A DNA stretch of 15,356 nt from Rubrobacter sp. (GCA_013695335.1 JACDAR010000263.1:1-15356); one strand, 5' to 3'. Shown: positions 7,377-14,488, counted from the stretch's first letter. Notes: a model not told the origin generated them from the sequence alone. Numbers and translations are program-made.

Positions 7377-8195
7377 CTAAGGGATCTCCTCGGAAACGTC
7401 GACGTTGTACTCCACGCCGTCGAGATCGAGGACGATGTAAGGTTCTCCTTCATCCTCCCACATGGCCGTGTTCCGGTGGGGCACCTTTATTCCGTGAACT
7501 GTCTCCCACCTCGAATACTCCGCGCGCCAGGGTGTCTTCGTCCGCTCCTGCTCCTGGTAGCGCATACCGGACATGCTGCTCATCAAGCCGGTGTCGGGGT
7601 CGAACTCGACCCTGAGGGTCTCTTCCCGTTCCCCGAACGGGACGATCAGGCGCACGGAGTCGGCGTCCACCGGTTCCCAGCGGACCTGGGGATCGAGGAC
7701 GACCACGGAGGGGGTGGTGAACGGCGCCTCGCCCCACATCGCGAGGTTCTCGCCCTGGTCCATTCGCATCCCCGTCTCCGACATGTTCACGAGCCCGCTG
7801 ATCTTCAGGCTACCGCTATCATCTATGTAGGAGTCGGAGCCCCTCAACGCTGGTAGTCTGAACCAGGTGATCTGCATGTCCCTCACAAACGCGCGCCCGG
7901 CGGCGTGGTAGGACTCGAAGCGCATCGGCGTCCAAAGCCCCTTCACCTTGAAGTCTGCCCTGGCCCGCACGACGGCGGTCTCTATCTCCGGTACTCGCTC
8001 GCCGAAGATCGTGCGGAAGTGCCTCTCGACCGGCTCCGGCAGGCCGTCGGGCATCCCGACCGTGTCTAGCTGCCCCGTTCTCTGGGGGCGGGGAGGGAAG
8101 GGTTCCGGCTTTATCTGCAAACCGAGCCATCCGATTCCCACCAGTACGGCGAGGGAGCCCGCCACGGTGAACGCTAATTCGGTCATTCTTCTCAT
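7377..8195 (-). CDS. DUF6544-like membrane-anchored protein of unknown function
   Basis: The 272-residue product begins with one hydrophobic segment (FTVAGSLAVLVGIGWLGLQI, 9-28), probably a membrane anchor that places the rest outside. The remainder resembles the DUF6544/DUF6920 group in its order of blocks: GLPEPVERHFRTIFG, then a KGLWTPMRFESYH strand, GSDSYIDDSG, MSETGMRMDQGENLAMW, PQVRWEPVDADSVRLIVPFG and a final FDPDTGLMSSMSGMRY repeat-like turn. No catalytic motif is evident and no biochemical role is known to me. ATG 8195 is chosen. ATG 8186 (MTELAF) is an alternative, preceded by AGAAG. TATATC at 8213-8208 may be its -10, giving a very short leader. Confidence 0.7.
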   Translation of the reverse strand: MRRMTELAFTVAGSLAVLVGIGWLGLQIKPEPFPPRPQRTGQLDTVGMPDGLPEPVERHFRTIFGERVPEIETAVVRARADFKVKGLWTPMRFESYHAAGRAFVRDMQITWFRLPALRGSDSYIDDSGSLKISGLVNMSETGMRMDQGENLAMWGEAPFTTPSVVVLDPQVRWEPVDADSVRLIVPFGEREETLRVEFDPDTGLMSSMSGMRYQEQERTKTPWRAEYSRWETVHGIKVPHRNTAMWEDEGEPYIVLDLDGVEYNVDVSEEIP

Positions 8196-8248
8196 CGTCT
8201 CGTTGAAGATATAGCCTGGAGCCGTCCAGTATGTGTTGCGCTGTTGTT

Positions 8249-8258
8249 AGACTAGTCT
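8249..8258. repeat. 10-bp perfect palindrome AGACTAGTCT
   Basis: A perfect 10-bp palindrome lies about 55 bases upstream of the DUF6544-like start, in the 150-base gap after the DoxX gene. It could be an operator half of the TetR type, but there is no second copy to support that. Confidence 0.25.
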
Positions 8259-8269
8259 GAGGCGCATGC

Positions 8270-8285
8270 CCCCTTGAATGAGGGG
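8270..8285. other. Short stem-loop downstream of the DoxX gene
   Basis: CCCCT and AGGGG pair around a 6-base loop, within the region 3' of the minus-strand DoxX gene. No T run follows on either strand, so a standard intrinsic terminator is not supported. Confidence 0.2.
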
Positions 8286-8345
8286 CTTACACCATGGTCG
8301 CAAATGGGACTGCGGCAACCCAATAATATCGTGCTAGTTTTCGGG

Positions 8346-8888
8346 CTACGCTCCAGGCTCGCCTTTGCTCTCTTGGCCGGCGGGATCCTCATTCTCGTTC
8401 GCCGGGCCGTAGAGGACGGCGAGGATAACGGTGACGAGGGCGAGGAAGGAGATCCAGGTCGGAACCTTCAGGCCGAGCGCCCGGTCAGCCGAGTACTTGC
8501 CTGGACCACCGAGCATGAGGGCAGTGGCCGCCGCCATGTTGGTGACTGGAAACTCGGCGCCGCCCTCCGTCACCCAGATCGGCTGCCCGCCGTGGACCGT
8601 CTTCGCCGCCATCGCCATCGCCGCGATGACGGAGATGGGACCAAGCGGGTTGAGCAGGCCGAGCGAGGTGAGTATGCCGCCACCGAACTCGGAAGCCCCA
8701 CCGAGCACGGCCCACAGCTTCGGGGGCGTAAGGCCCTGGGATTCGACCATCTGCGTGGTTCCTTTGATGCCTGGACCGCCGAAGGACCCGAACAGCTTCT
8801 GTGCCCCGTGGCCCGCCATAAATCCGCCAAGCACCAGGCGCACAACCAGCGTCGCCAGGTTGCTCAAACTTTCTTCTTCTCTACCCAT
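8346..8888 (-). CDS. DoxX family membrane protein
   Basis: The 180-residue protein shows the DoxX pattern: a first helix with RLVLGGFMAGHGAQKLFG (17-34), then GPGIKGTTQ, a second helix around LGGASEFGGGILTSLGLLNP, a third with AMAMAAKTVHGG, and GGPGKYSADRALG before the last helix. DoxX proteins are four-helix membrane proteins. Members such as CatD and MhqP in Bacillus subtilis sit next to ring-cleaving dioxygenases and help resist quinones and thiol stress. AAAGGAAG stands five bases before ATG 8888. It is third in the TetR, dioxygenase, DoxX order, 93 bases after the dioxygenase. The C-terminal 17 residues are charged and low complexity. Confidence 0.85.
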   Translation of the reverse strand: MGREEESLSNLATLVVRLVLGGFMAGHGAQKLFGSFGGPGIKGTTQMVESQGLTPPKLWAVLGGASEFGGGILTSLGLLNPLGPISVIAAMAMAAKTVHGGQPIWVTEGGAEFPVTNMAAATALMLGGPGKYSADRALGLKVPTWISFLALVTVILAVLYGPANENEDPAGQESKGEPGA

Positions 8889-8981
8889 GCGAACTTCCTT
8901 TCGCTATCGCTAGCTACGATCCTCCACGTCGGCTGGCGTGGGCCTTTCGCGGTGAACTGAATACCCGCCAGACTCCCGAGC

Positions 8982-9962
8982 CTAACGTGGGGCGGTGTTT
9001 CCTCCAGTCGCGACAGGCGTCAGGCCAGCTTCTATCTCGGCGCGGCGCGGTTCGAGAAAAGGCGGTAGCGAGAGGCGTTCCCCGAGGTGTTCCGCGTCCT
9101 CGTCCGTGGCGAAGCCTGGGCCGTCCGTGGCGATCTCGAACAGGATGCCGCCTGGCTCCCTGAAGTAGATGGATTTGAAATAGAAGCGGTCTATGACCGG
9201 CGTCGCGCCGAGCCTGTAAGCCCGGATCCTGTTTCCCCACGCTGCGTGCTCTTCGTCATCCGGCGCCCGGAACGCGACGTGATGCACGCCTCCACGCCCC
9301 AGATGCGCCGCCGGTGCATCTGACCGCTCCACTATACGAACCTCAGCCCCCGGGCCTCCAGGCCCGACCCCGAAGAGAACGACCCGGCCTCCATTATCGG
9401 CGTACTCGTCAACCCGCCTGAAGCCGAGAACTTCGGTGAGCACCCAGGCCGTCGGCCCCAGTTCGTGCACGGTAAGCTCGACAGCCCCGAGGCCCGTAAT
9501 GCCAGCCTCGGCGGGCACGGGGCTTCCTTCCCACGGCGTACCTGATGGAACGCCTTCACCTTCGTCGGCGAGTAGCCTGAGTCGCTGGCCTTCGGGGTCT
9601 GTGAAGGCGAGGGAGGGATGCCCGTCAACCTCCACTATCTCGCCGTGGTTCACGCTGTGGTCTGTGAGGTGCTTCGTCCACCATTCGAGGGCGGATCGGT
9701 CGGGGACGCGGAGGGCTGTCTCGGAGATCTCACCCGCTCCGGGATGGTTGGGCGCGATCCTGAACTGCGGCCAGTCGAAGAACGTGACCTCCGTCCCCGG
9801 ATTGCCCAACTCATCTCCGTAGAACAGGTGGTACGCAGACACGTCGTCCTGGTTGACCGTCTTCTTGACGAGCCTCATACCGAGCGCCTGGGTATAGAAA
9901 TCCACGTTGGCCGCAGCGTCCGTGGTTACCGCCGTGAGATGGTGTATTCCTCCGAGTTGCAT
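8982..9962 (-). CDS. Ring-cleaving dioxygenase, two-domain VOC/glyoxalase fold (MhqO-like)
   Basis: The 326-residue cytosolic enzyme has two vicinal-oxygen-chelate domains (about 1-140 and 155-290). The probable Fe(II) ligands are a histidine of GIHHLTA (7-8), a histidine of GVHHVAF (227-228) and Glu276 in GGILFEIATDGPGFA, matching the MhqO/PcpA pattern. These enzymes open hydroquinone-type rings with oxygen. The SIYFREPGGILFEI block is typical of this group. ATG 9962 is preceded by GGAGAG at good spacing. The gene follows the TetR regulator by 47 bases and precedes a DoxX gene, as mhqO and catE do with DoxX partners, supporting a role in quinone or hydroquinone detoxification. The actual substrate is not determined by the sequence. 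Confidence 0.85.
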   Translation of the reverse strand: MQLGGIHHLTAVTTDAAANVDFYTQALGMRLVKKTVNQDDVSAYHLFYGDELGNPGTEVTFFDWPQFRIAPNHPGAGEISETALRVPDRSALEWWTKHLTDHSVNHGEIVEVDGHPSLAFTDPEGQRLRLLADEGEGVPSGTPWEGSPVPAEAGITGLGAVELTVHELGPTAWVLTEVLGFRRVDEYADNGGRVVLFGVGPGGPGAEVRIVERSDAPAAHLGRGGVHHVAFRAPDDEEHAAWGNRIRAYRLGATPVIDRFYFKSIYFREPGGILFEIATDGPGFATDEDAEHLGERLSLPPFLEPRRAEIEAGLTPVATGGNTAPR

Positions 9963-9979
9963 GTTCTCTCCATTTCTCG

Positions 9980-10013
9980 CTTCTTATCCGTGTCAGCTTC
10001 TTATCCGTGTCAG
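9980..10013. repeat. 17-bp tandem duplication across the tetR-type stop codon
   Basis: CTTCTTATCCGTGTCAG occurs twice head to tail (9980-9996 and 9997-10013). The second copy contains the TGA stop of the TetR gene (10012-10010), and the first copy carries a spare TGA in the gap to the dioxygenase gene. It looks like recent slippage or duplication and does not alter either protein. Confidence 0.8.
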
Positions 10014-10672
10014 TTTGCTCGCGCGCCTGGCGCGAGGGAGCGAAGTCCGGCGCTGATGCGCTGGACCGGAATCTCCTGCACGCGGCGCTGGTAGTAGAAG
10101 AAGTCGAGGTCGAGCGGGGTGAGGATGGCAGCCGCTATGTATTCGAGGTCGAGGTGGCCGCCGATCTCCCCCCTCCTTTCGGCTTCGCGCAGGAGGCCGA
10201 GGATGGTCCACCTTCGCCAGTCGAAGGCGGGATGGGCGTAGCGTGAGATCCTGTCAGCCCCGCACAGTGGCTCGTTGCCTCCGTAGAGAAGATCCAGGTT
10301 CTCCTCCGTGAACCACACGAGCCGGTCGAGGAAAACGTCGAGCTTGTCCAGCGGTTCGAGCGTTGGATCGCCGAGCAGCCTCATCGTCTCGTCCTGGAAA
10401 GCGTGGGTCGGCTCATCGAGTAGCGCCTGGCAGAGCAGACCTTTGTTGGGGAAGCGTCGGTAGAGGGTGCCTTTCCCGACCCCGGCTGCTTTCGCCACCT
10501 GTTCCATCGTCACCCGCGTCACGCCGCGTTCTTCGAACAGCGTGCGCGCCGCTTTGATGATGGCCCGGCGGTTCCGCGCAGCGTCCTTACGCTCGGGACC
10601 GGGGGACGTTCCTTGACCCAGGTGATCCAGGTTCCACAACCCCACGCCGCGTTTGGTATCCGCCCGATCCAT
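10010..10672 (-). CDS. TetR/AcrR family transcriptional regulator
   Basis: The 220-residue protein has a TetR DNA-binding domain: ARNRRAIIKAARTLFEERG (32-50) leads into the helix-turn-helix VTMEQVAKAAGVGKGTLYRRF (54-74). The C-terminal ligand domain (about 90-210) is helical and not diagnostic. ATG 10672 is best because CTGAGG stands eight bases upstream; GTG 10678 and GTG 10675 are too close to that site. A 30-residue basic tail precedes the domain. It is divergent from the DoxX/NmrA genes and first in its own transcript with the ring-cleaving dioxygenase and DoxX. The inverted repeat at 10732-10751 would allow it to repress both directions, with a quinone or aromatic compound as likely inducer (inference). 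Confidence 0.9.
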   Translation of the reverse strand: MDRADTKRGVGLWNLDHLGQGTSPGPERKDAARNRRAIIKAARTLFEERGVTRVTMEQVAKAAGVGKGTLYRRFPNKGLLCQALLDEPTHAFQDETMRLLGDPTLEPLDKLDVFLDRLVWFTEENLDLLYGGNEPLCGADRISRYAHPAFDWRRWTILGLLREAERRGEIGGHLDLEYIAAAILTPLDLDFFYYQRRVQEIPVQRISAGLRSLAPGARAN

Positions 10673-10693
10673 CACCACATCCTCAGAAAATCC

Positions 10694-10722
10694 TTGACTA
10701 CCGCAGTCTACCGCGTTACCCT
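10694..10722 (+). promoter_or_regulatory. Candidate promoter for the DoxX gene on the plus strand
   Basis: TTGACT (10694-10699) and TACCCT (10717-10722) are spaced by 17 bases, and transcription would begin near 10729, directly before the inverted repeat. On the other strand TTTCCA (10734-10729) and TAGACT (10710-10705), 18 apart, could drive the TetR gene, so the two promoters overlap. The assignments are by eye. Confidence 0.4.
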
Positions 10723-10731
10723 TTCATCTGG

Positions 10732-10751
10732 AAATGGACGAGCGTCCGTTT
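10732..10751. promoter_or_regulatory. Probable TetR-type operator
   Basis: AAATGGACG and CGTCCGTTT form 9-bp arms with one mismatch around a 2-base centre. The core GGACG-AG-CGTCC is perfect. The site sits between the divergent TetR and DoxX genes, overlapping the possible -35 of the regulator and lying just past the predicted start of the DoxX transcript. Size and position suit a TetR dimer. Confidence 0.5.
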
Positions 10752-10753
10752 TA

Positions 10754-10819
10754 ATGAAAGGAGCAACATTGGCGGTAGGGGTTGCGGTGATCTACTACAG
10801 CGTGATCGGAAAAACATAG
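10754..10819 (+). CDS. Possible 21-residue hydrophobic small protein or leader peptide
   Basis: ATG 10754 opens a 21-residue frame ending at TAG (10817-10819). Its product has a hydrophobic core, LAVGVAVIYYSVIG. The AAGGAG at 10758-10763 lies inside this frame and stands five bases before an in-frame TTG (10769), so a 16-residue form starting at TTG is better placed for translation. It lies directly after the operator and 55 bases before the DoxX start. Whether it is translated is not known. Confidence 0.3.
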   Translation: MKGATLAVGVAVIYYSVIGKT

Positions 10820-10874
10820 GCGTAAACGGGGTCGGGGTCTTCGGGACCGGAACATGGAAGTAGGAGGCAAGAAC

Positions 10875-11261
10875 ATGGAAATACTGTTGCTGATAGGAAG
10901 AATCATCTTCGGCGGGTACTTCATGTATAGCGGGTACAACCACCTCGCCAACATTCAGGCTATGTCTGGTTACGCGAAGTTCAAGGGCGTCCCAGCGCCA
11001 TCCCTCGCAGTTGGTGGAACGGGGGTCATATTGATTCTGGGCGGAGCGTCAGTGGTGCTCGGGGTGCTGCCTGTGATCGGGTTGCTGCTCGTGATCCTGT
11101 TCCTCGTGCCCACGTCGCTTATGATGCATAATTACTGGACCATCAGCGATCCAACGGAGCGCATGGGCGAGCGGGTCAACTTCCTCAAGAACCTCGGGCT
11201 CACGGGCGCGGCGCTGGCCCTGATGTACGGTGCGGCAAGCTGGCCGCTGTCGTTGCTGTAG
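10875..11261 (+). CDS. DoxX family membrane protein (second copy)
   Basis: The 128-residue protein has four hydrophobic helices and DoxX traits: LIGRIIFGGYFMYSGYNHLA near the start, a GVPAPSLAV turn, LILGGASVVLGVLPVIG in the second helix, and MMHNYWTISDP before the last helices. ATG 10875 is preferred to ATG 10854 because TAGGAGG (10861-10867) stands seven bases before it. It differs in length and sequence from the DoxX at 8346-8888, so it is not a simple duplicate. It opens the plus-strand set that continues with the NmrA-like gene, and is probably under control of the divergent TetR protein. Confidence 0.85.
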   Translation: MEILLLIGRIIFGGYFMYSGYNHLANIQAMSGYAKFKGVPAPSLAVGGTGVILILGGASVVLGVLPVIGLLLVILFLVPTSLMMHNYWTISDPTERMGERVNFLKNLGLTGAALALMYGAASWPLSLL

Positions 11262-11290
11262 CCAACCAAAAAGCACAGAACATTCCGCGT

Positions 11291-11316
11291 GCCCTGACGA
11301 GAGATTGGATCAGGGC
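11291..11316. other. Stem-loop between the DoxX and NmrA-like genes
   Basis: GCCCTGA and TCAGGGC form a perfect 7-bp stem with a 12-base loop. No T run follows, so it does not look like a terminator. It could shape the mRNA between the two genes or mark the 3' end of the first. Confidence 0.35.
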
Positions 11317-11342
11317 AGGCGGCAAAGAATAGGGGAGACGTT

Positions 11343-12206
11343 ATGGAAAATGGACGCACGATACTGGTGAGCGGGGCGACTGGACAGCAGGGCGGCGCTT
11401 TGGCGCGGCAGTTGCTGGATCGCGGCTTCCCCGTGCGGGCGCTCACGCGCGACGGAAATACGCCCGCGGCGAAGGAACTGGCCGGGCTTGGCGCGGAGAT
11501 AGTCGAAGGAGATCTGGAGGACCGTTCCTCACTCGAACGCGCGCTCGAAGGCGCATACGGCGTGTTCTCCGTGCAGCAGTTCTGGGGAATCGGGGCTGAG
11601 GGTGAGATCCGTCAGGGCAACGCGCTCGCTGACGCAGCGAAGGCTGCTGGCGTCTCCCACTTCGTCTACAGTTCCGTCGGTGGCGCGCACAGGGCGACTG
11701 GCATCCCGCACTTCGACAGCAAATGGGAAGTCGAGGAGCACGCGCGGGAGATCGGACTGCCGCTCACTGTTCTGCGTCCGGCCTTCTTCATGCAGAACTG
11801 GGAGATGATGCGCGAGACGATCCTCAGCGGAACGCTGCCGCAGCCGCTCGACCCGGACAAGCCGTTCCAGATGATCGACAGCGGGGACATCGCCGTTTTT
11901 GCAGCGATGGCCTTCGAGAACCCGGAAACCTGGATCGGCCGCGAGGTAGATATCTCTGGCGACGAGTTGACCATGCCGCAGATCGCCGAGACTTTCTCCC
12001 GCGTCACCGGGAAGGACATCAACTATTTCCAGGTGCCCTGGGATCAATTCGAGGAGCAGATGGGTGAGGAGTACGCCGTAATGTATCGCTGGTTCAACGA
12101 CGTGGGCTACGAGGCAGACGTCCCCGCGTTGAAGAACGAGCATCCCGGTCTCGTCTCCTTCGAGCAGTACCTTCGCGGGCACGGTTGGGAGCAGGCTGCT
12201 GCGTGA
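11343..12206 (+). CDS. NmrA/HSCARG-like NAD(P)-binding protein
   Basis: The 287-residue protein is an atypical short-chain dehydrogenase of the NmrA group. The nucleotide loop GATGQQG (11-17) fits GxxGxxG. An arginine after the second strand (VRALTRDG) suggests NADP(H) preference. YSSVGGAHRATGIPHFDSKW is typical of HSCARG-like members, with a serine/histidine cluster in place of the usual YxxxK. LTVLRPAFFMQNW is the next conserved block. Relatives act as redox sensors or as NAD(P)H-dependent quinone or azo reductases. GGGGAG stands six bases before the ATG. It follows a DoxX gene and precedes a maleylacetate-reductase-like gene, so a quinone-related role is plausible but unproven. Confidence 0.85.
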   Translation: MENGRTILVSGATGQQGGALARQLLDRGFPVRALTRDGNTPAAKELAGLGAEIVEGDLEDRSSLERALEGAYGVFSVQQFWGIGAEGEIRQGNALADAAKAAGVSHFVYSSVGGAHRATGIPHFDSKWEVEEHAREIGLPLTVLRPAFFMQNWEMMRETILSGTLPQPLDPDKPFQMIDSGDIAVFAAMAFENPETWIGREVDISGDELTMPQIAETFSRVTGKDINYFQVPWDQFEEQMGEEYAVMYRWFNDVGYEADVPALKNEHPGLVSFEQYLRGHGWEQAAA

Positions 12207-12223
12207 TCCCGCATCCACGGGTG

Positions 12224-12229
12224 TAAAAT
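12224..12229 (+). promoter_or_regulatory. Candidate -10 element before the Fe-ADH-like gene
   Basis: TAAAAT ends seven bases before GTG 12237, and no ribosome site precedes that GTG, suggesting an internal leaderless transcript. The matching -35 region (GCGTGA at 17 spacing) is poor. Confidence 0.4.
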
Positions 12230-12248
12230 CCGGGACGTGAATCCCGGA
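12229..12248. repeat. Inverted repeat enclosing the GTG start codon
   Basis: TCCGGGA (12229-12235) and TCCCGGA (12242-12248) are perfect 7-bp arms with the 6-base loop CGTGAA, and the start codon GTG (12237-12239) lies within the loop. It could be an operator or an RNA hairpin that presents or masks the start. Confidence 0.5.
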
Positions 12249-13265
12249 ACCCACGCATTTCTGCCGACGAGCCGCGTCCATTTCGGCGCGGGGAGCCTGG
12301 CGAAACTGGAAGAGGAGGCCCGGTCTCCGGATCGGGCCTTCGTCATAACCGGCCGCACGCTGCACGAGAAAACGGACCTCATCCAGCGCATCGAGGATCT
12401 TCTCGGCCAAAAACACGCCGGAACCTTCGCGGGCATGGGCCAGCACACGCCCGGAAGCGCCGTCGAGGCAGCCGCGAGCGAGGCCGAGATGGCGGGCGCG
12501 GACATGCTCGTGAGCGTCGGCGGCGGCAGCGTCATAGACGGAACAAAGGCCGTCGCGCGCCAGCTCGCCTATCCATCGCAGGTAGCCGTTCCCACCACGC
12601 TTTCAGGGGCCGAGTGGGCGCAGAGGGTCGGCGTCACCGACGAAGTTGCTGGCAAGAAGAGCGGTTTCGCTGACCCGAAGGCCGTTCCGGCAGTGGTCAT
12701 CCTCGATCCCGAGGCGACGCTCTTCACGCCAGAAGAACTCTGGCTCTCGACCGGGGTACGGGCTCTGGATCACGCGGTCGAAGGCTTCCTCTACGGCGGC
12801 GAACATCCCATCACCGACGTAACCGGACTCGAAGGAGCCAGGCGGCTGATGGACCTTCTGCCACGCTCGAAGCAGGACGCGGAAGACATAGAAATTCGGG
12901 CGGAATTGCAGATCGCCGCCTGGCTCGCCTACTTCGGTCCACTGAACACCCCGATGGGACTCTCCCACGAACTGGGGCGCAGGATCGGGGCGAGCTACGG
13001 GATTCCCCACGGCGTCACCTCGTGCATAACCCTCGCCCCGAGCCTTGAGGTGATGAGGGGCCAGATCAATGAAGAACGATGGCAACGATTAGGTGATGCC
13101 CTTGGCGGCGAGCCCGCAGAGTGTGTAGCGGCTCTGGTCGAGGGTCTCGATCTTCCGAACCGTCTCGGTGACGCTGGAGTACTGGAGGAAGATTTGGAGA
13201 AGCTGGCTGCCGAGTATGGCGATTCGGAAGGAGAAGCGCTAGAGATCCTGCGCCTTGCTTACTGA
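12237..13265 (+). CDS. Iron-containing alcohol dehydrogenase family, maleylacetate reductase-like
   Basis: The 342-residue protein has the two-domain Fe-ADH fold: a Rossmann-like N-half with VSVGGGSVIDGTKA (92-105) and PTTLSGAEW (119-127), then a helical C-half. Relatives of this kind reduce maleylacetate to 3-oxoadipate with NAD(P)H, the last step after hydroquinone or hydroxyquinol ring opening. At the metal site the usual Asp of DALxH is Arg175 (VRALDHAVE, His179), while His244 (GLSHELG) and His258 (IPHG) remain. Maleylacetate reductases likewise lack that Asp, so metal independence is likely. The start is GTG 12237, since no ATG fits. It is 30 bases after the NmrA-like gene and converges on the ATPase gene with only 11 bases between stops. 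Confidence 0.8.
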   Translation: MNPGTHAFLPTSRVHFGAGSLAKLEEEARSPDRAFVITGRTLHEKTDLIQRIEDLLGQKHAGTFAGMGQHTPGSAVEAAASEAEMAGADMLVSVGGGSVIDGTKAVARQLAYPSQVAVPTTLSGAEWAQRVGVTDEVAGKKSGFADPKAVPAVVILDPEATLFTPEELWLSTGVRALDHAVEGFLYGGEHPITDVTGLEGARRLMDLLPRSKQDAEDIEIRAELQIAAWLAYFGPLNTPMGLSHELGRRIGASYGIPHGVTSCITLAPSLEVMRGQINEERWQRLGDALGGEPAECVAALVEGLDLPNRLGDAGVLEEDLEKLAAEYGDSEGEALEILRLAY

Positions 13266-13276
13266 GCGAGTACGGT

Positions 13277-14410
13277 CTACTTCTGGTTCGTGAACAGCCT
13301 GGCAAAGAACGCAGGGAAGCCGTTTTTCTCGAACGGAAACGTGCCCAAGAATTCCTTGAGCAACTCTGCATCGAAGACGAGTGTATTGCCTCCGGAGCCG
13401 CTGCCGATCAGATAGTCAGGAACGTCTTTTCTCAGTTTCCTGAGATCGTGAATATCGTCGAGGCGGAGAACGACCTTGTCGCGGTTTCTCGACCAGTTGT
13501 CTGGGTTGTAGCGCATGCGTTGGAGCAAATCGTCTTTGACCTTATCGTGTTTGCCTTTGCCGTACTCGTCCATACTCGTTATCTCGCACCACGGAGGTAA
13601 CGGTTGCGCGCAGTTCTCCACGAAAATCTCTTTCAGGATTGTCGAAGAGAACTGGAGCGTATCTGGAGGCATTCCTTCCTTGAGCCGATTCAACGCTCTG
13701 CGTGCGTACTCGCGAAAAAGAGAGGTCCCAAGATCTTGCCTGATCGTGTTCACCTGCTTCTCGAGATCGCGGCGCTCGCCCGTGTTATCCGGCAGCGAGG
13801 CGCCGGCATAGAAGATCAAAGCTCGCTTCCTGATCTCCGACTCGAACGTATCCTGCGCTGTGTTCATGGAGAGAACGGTAACGGGATACTCGTCGAGTGG
13901 GACTTGGTCTTCCTTTATCAGTGAGATCGCATACTTGCTAAACCGCGAGCCGTCGAGGTCGTCGAAGGCGAGCGGATAACGTTTGTTCTGTTCCCACAGT
14001 CCCTTTACGCGGGTTCCCGTGAACAGGTCATGCGGCAGGAAGCCCGCCTGCCCGAACATCGAGATCAGAAGTGTTTTCACGAGTTCGGATTTGCCGCAGT
14101 TGCTCTTGCCATAGAGTATCCCGAAGATCGGATGGTCCAAACCGCCTTCACCACGAGCTTGCGCTGCATTGCGGAGATCACTGACAAAGGGACCTGCGTA
14201 GAACCAGCACATGAAAGTAAAGTAGTCACGAGCCAGCTTCTCTGCATCGCCCCTGAAATGCTCGTATCCACGGAAGTAGTCGAGAAACAGGTTTACATCG
14301 CGTTTTACTTCGACCTCTGGGGGTGACAGAGTCAGTTGCTCTCCCGAAAGGACCATTCGGGCCGCTCTCAAGTCCACGTCGAGGTACTGACGGTTTTCTT
14401 CTTCGGGCAA
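13277..14410 (-). CDS. P-loop ATPase (AAA+/SF3-like), C-terminal part of a broken PLD-ATPase protein
   Basis: The 377-residue frame holds a clear Walker A, GKSNCGKS (101-108), Walker B in YPLAFDDLDG (145-154), a sensor-1-like asparagine in VTVLSMNT (178-185) and basic residues in IRKRALIFYAG (193-203) that could supply the arginine finger. This order fits AAA+ or SF3-helicase-like ATPases. The first start codon is TTG 14410, with no usable ribosome site. The same frame is open for 41 further codons upstream (to 14533) and then meets a single TAA, beyond which the PLD-like frame continues in phase. I therefore think this is the C-terminal part of one protein, not an independent gene. Local GC is lower than in the neighbours, suggesting transfer. 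The function is unknown; a nuclease-ATPase defence role is inferred. Confidence 0.7.
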   Translation of the reverse strand: MPEEENRQYLDVDLRAARMVLSGEQLTLSPPEVEVKRDVNLFLDYFRGYEHFRGDAEKLARDYFTFMCWFYAGPFVSDLRNAAQARGEGGLDHPIFGILYGKSNCGKSELVKTLLISMFGQAGFLPHDLFTGTRVKGLWEQNKRYPLAFDDLDGSRFSKYAISLIKEDQVPLDEYPVTVLSMNTAQDTFESEIRKRALIFYAGASLPDNTGERRDLEKQVNTIRQDLGTSLFREYARRALNRLKEGMPPDTLQFSSTILKEIFVENCAQPLPPWCEITSMDEYGKGKHDKVKDDLLQRMRYNPDNWSRNRDKVVLRLDDIHDLRKLRKDVPDYLIGSGSGGNTLVFDAELLKEFLGTFPFEKNGFPAFFARLFTNQK

Positions 14411-14488
14411 CGCCTTGCTCTTGACATACCGCAGTATCTGGCTCTTCGTCTGGCGGTCTAGCCTGGCAGTCCCGTCCCGGGTATTGAC

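Noticed and set aside
11529..12446. Minus-strand open frame of 305 codons across the NmrA-like and Fe-ADH-like genes
   Set aside because: It is a shadow of two well-supported genes and has no recognisable motif or ribosome site.
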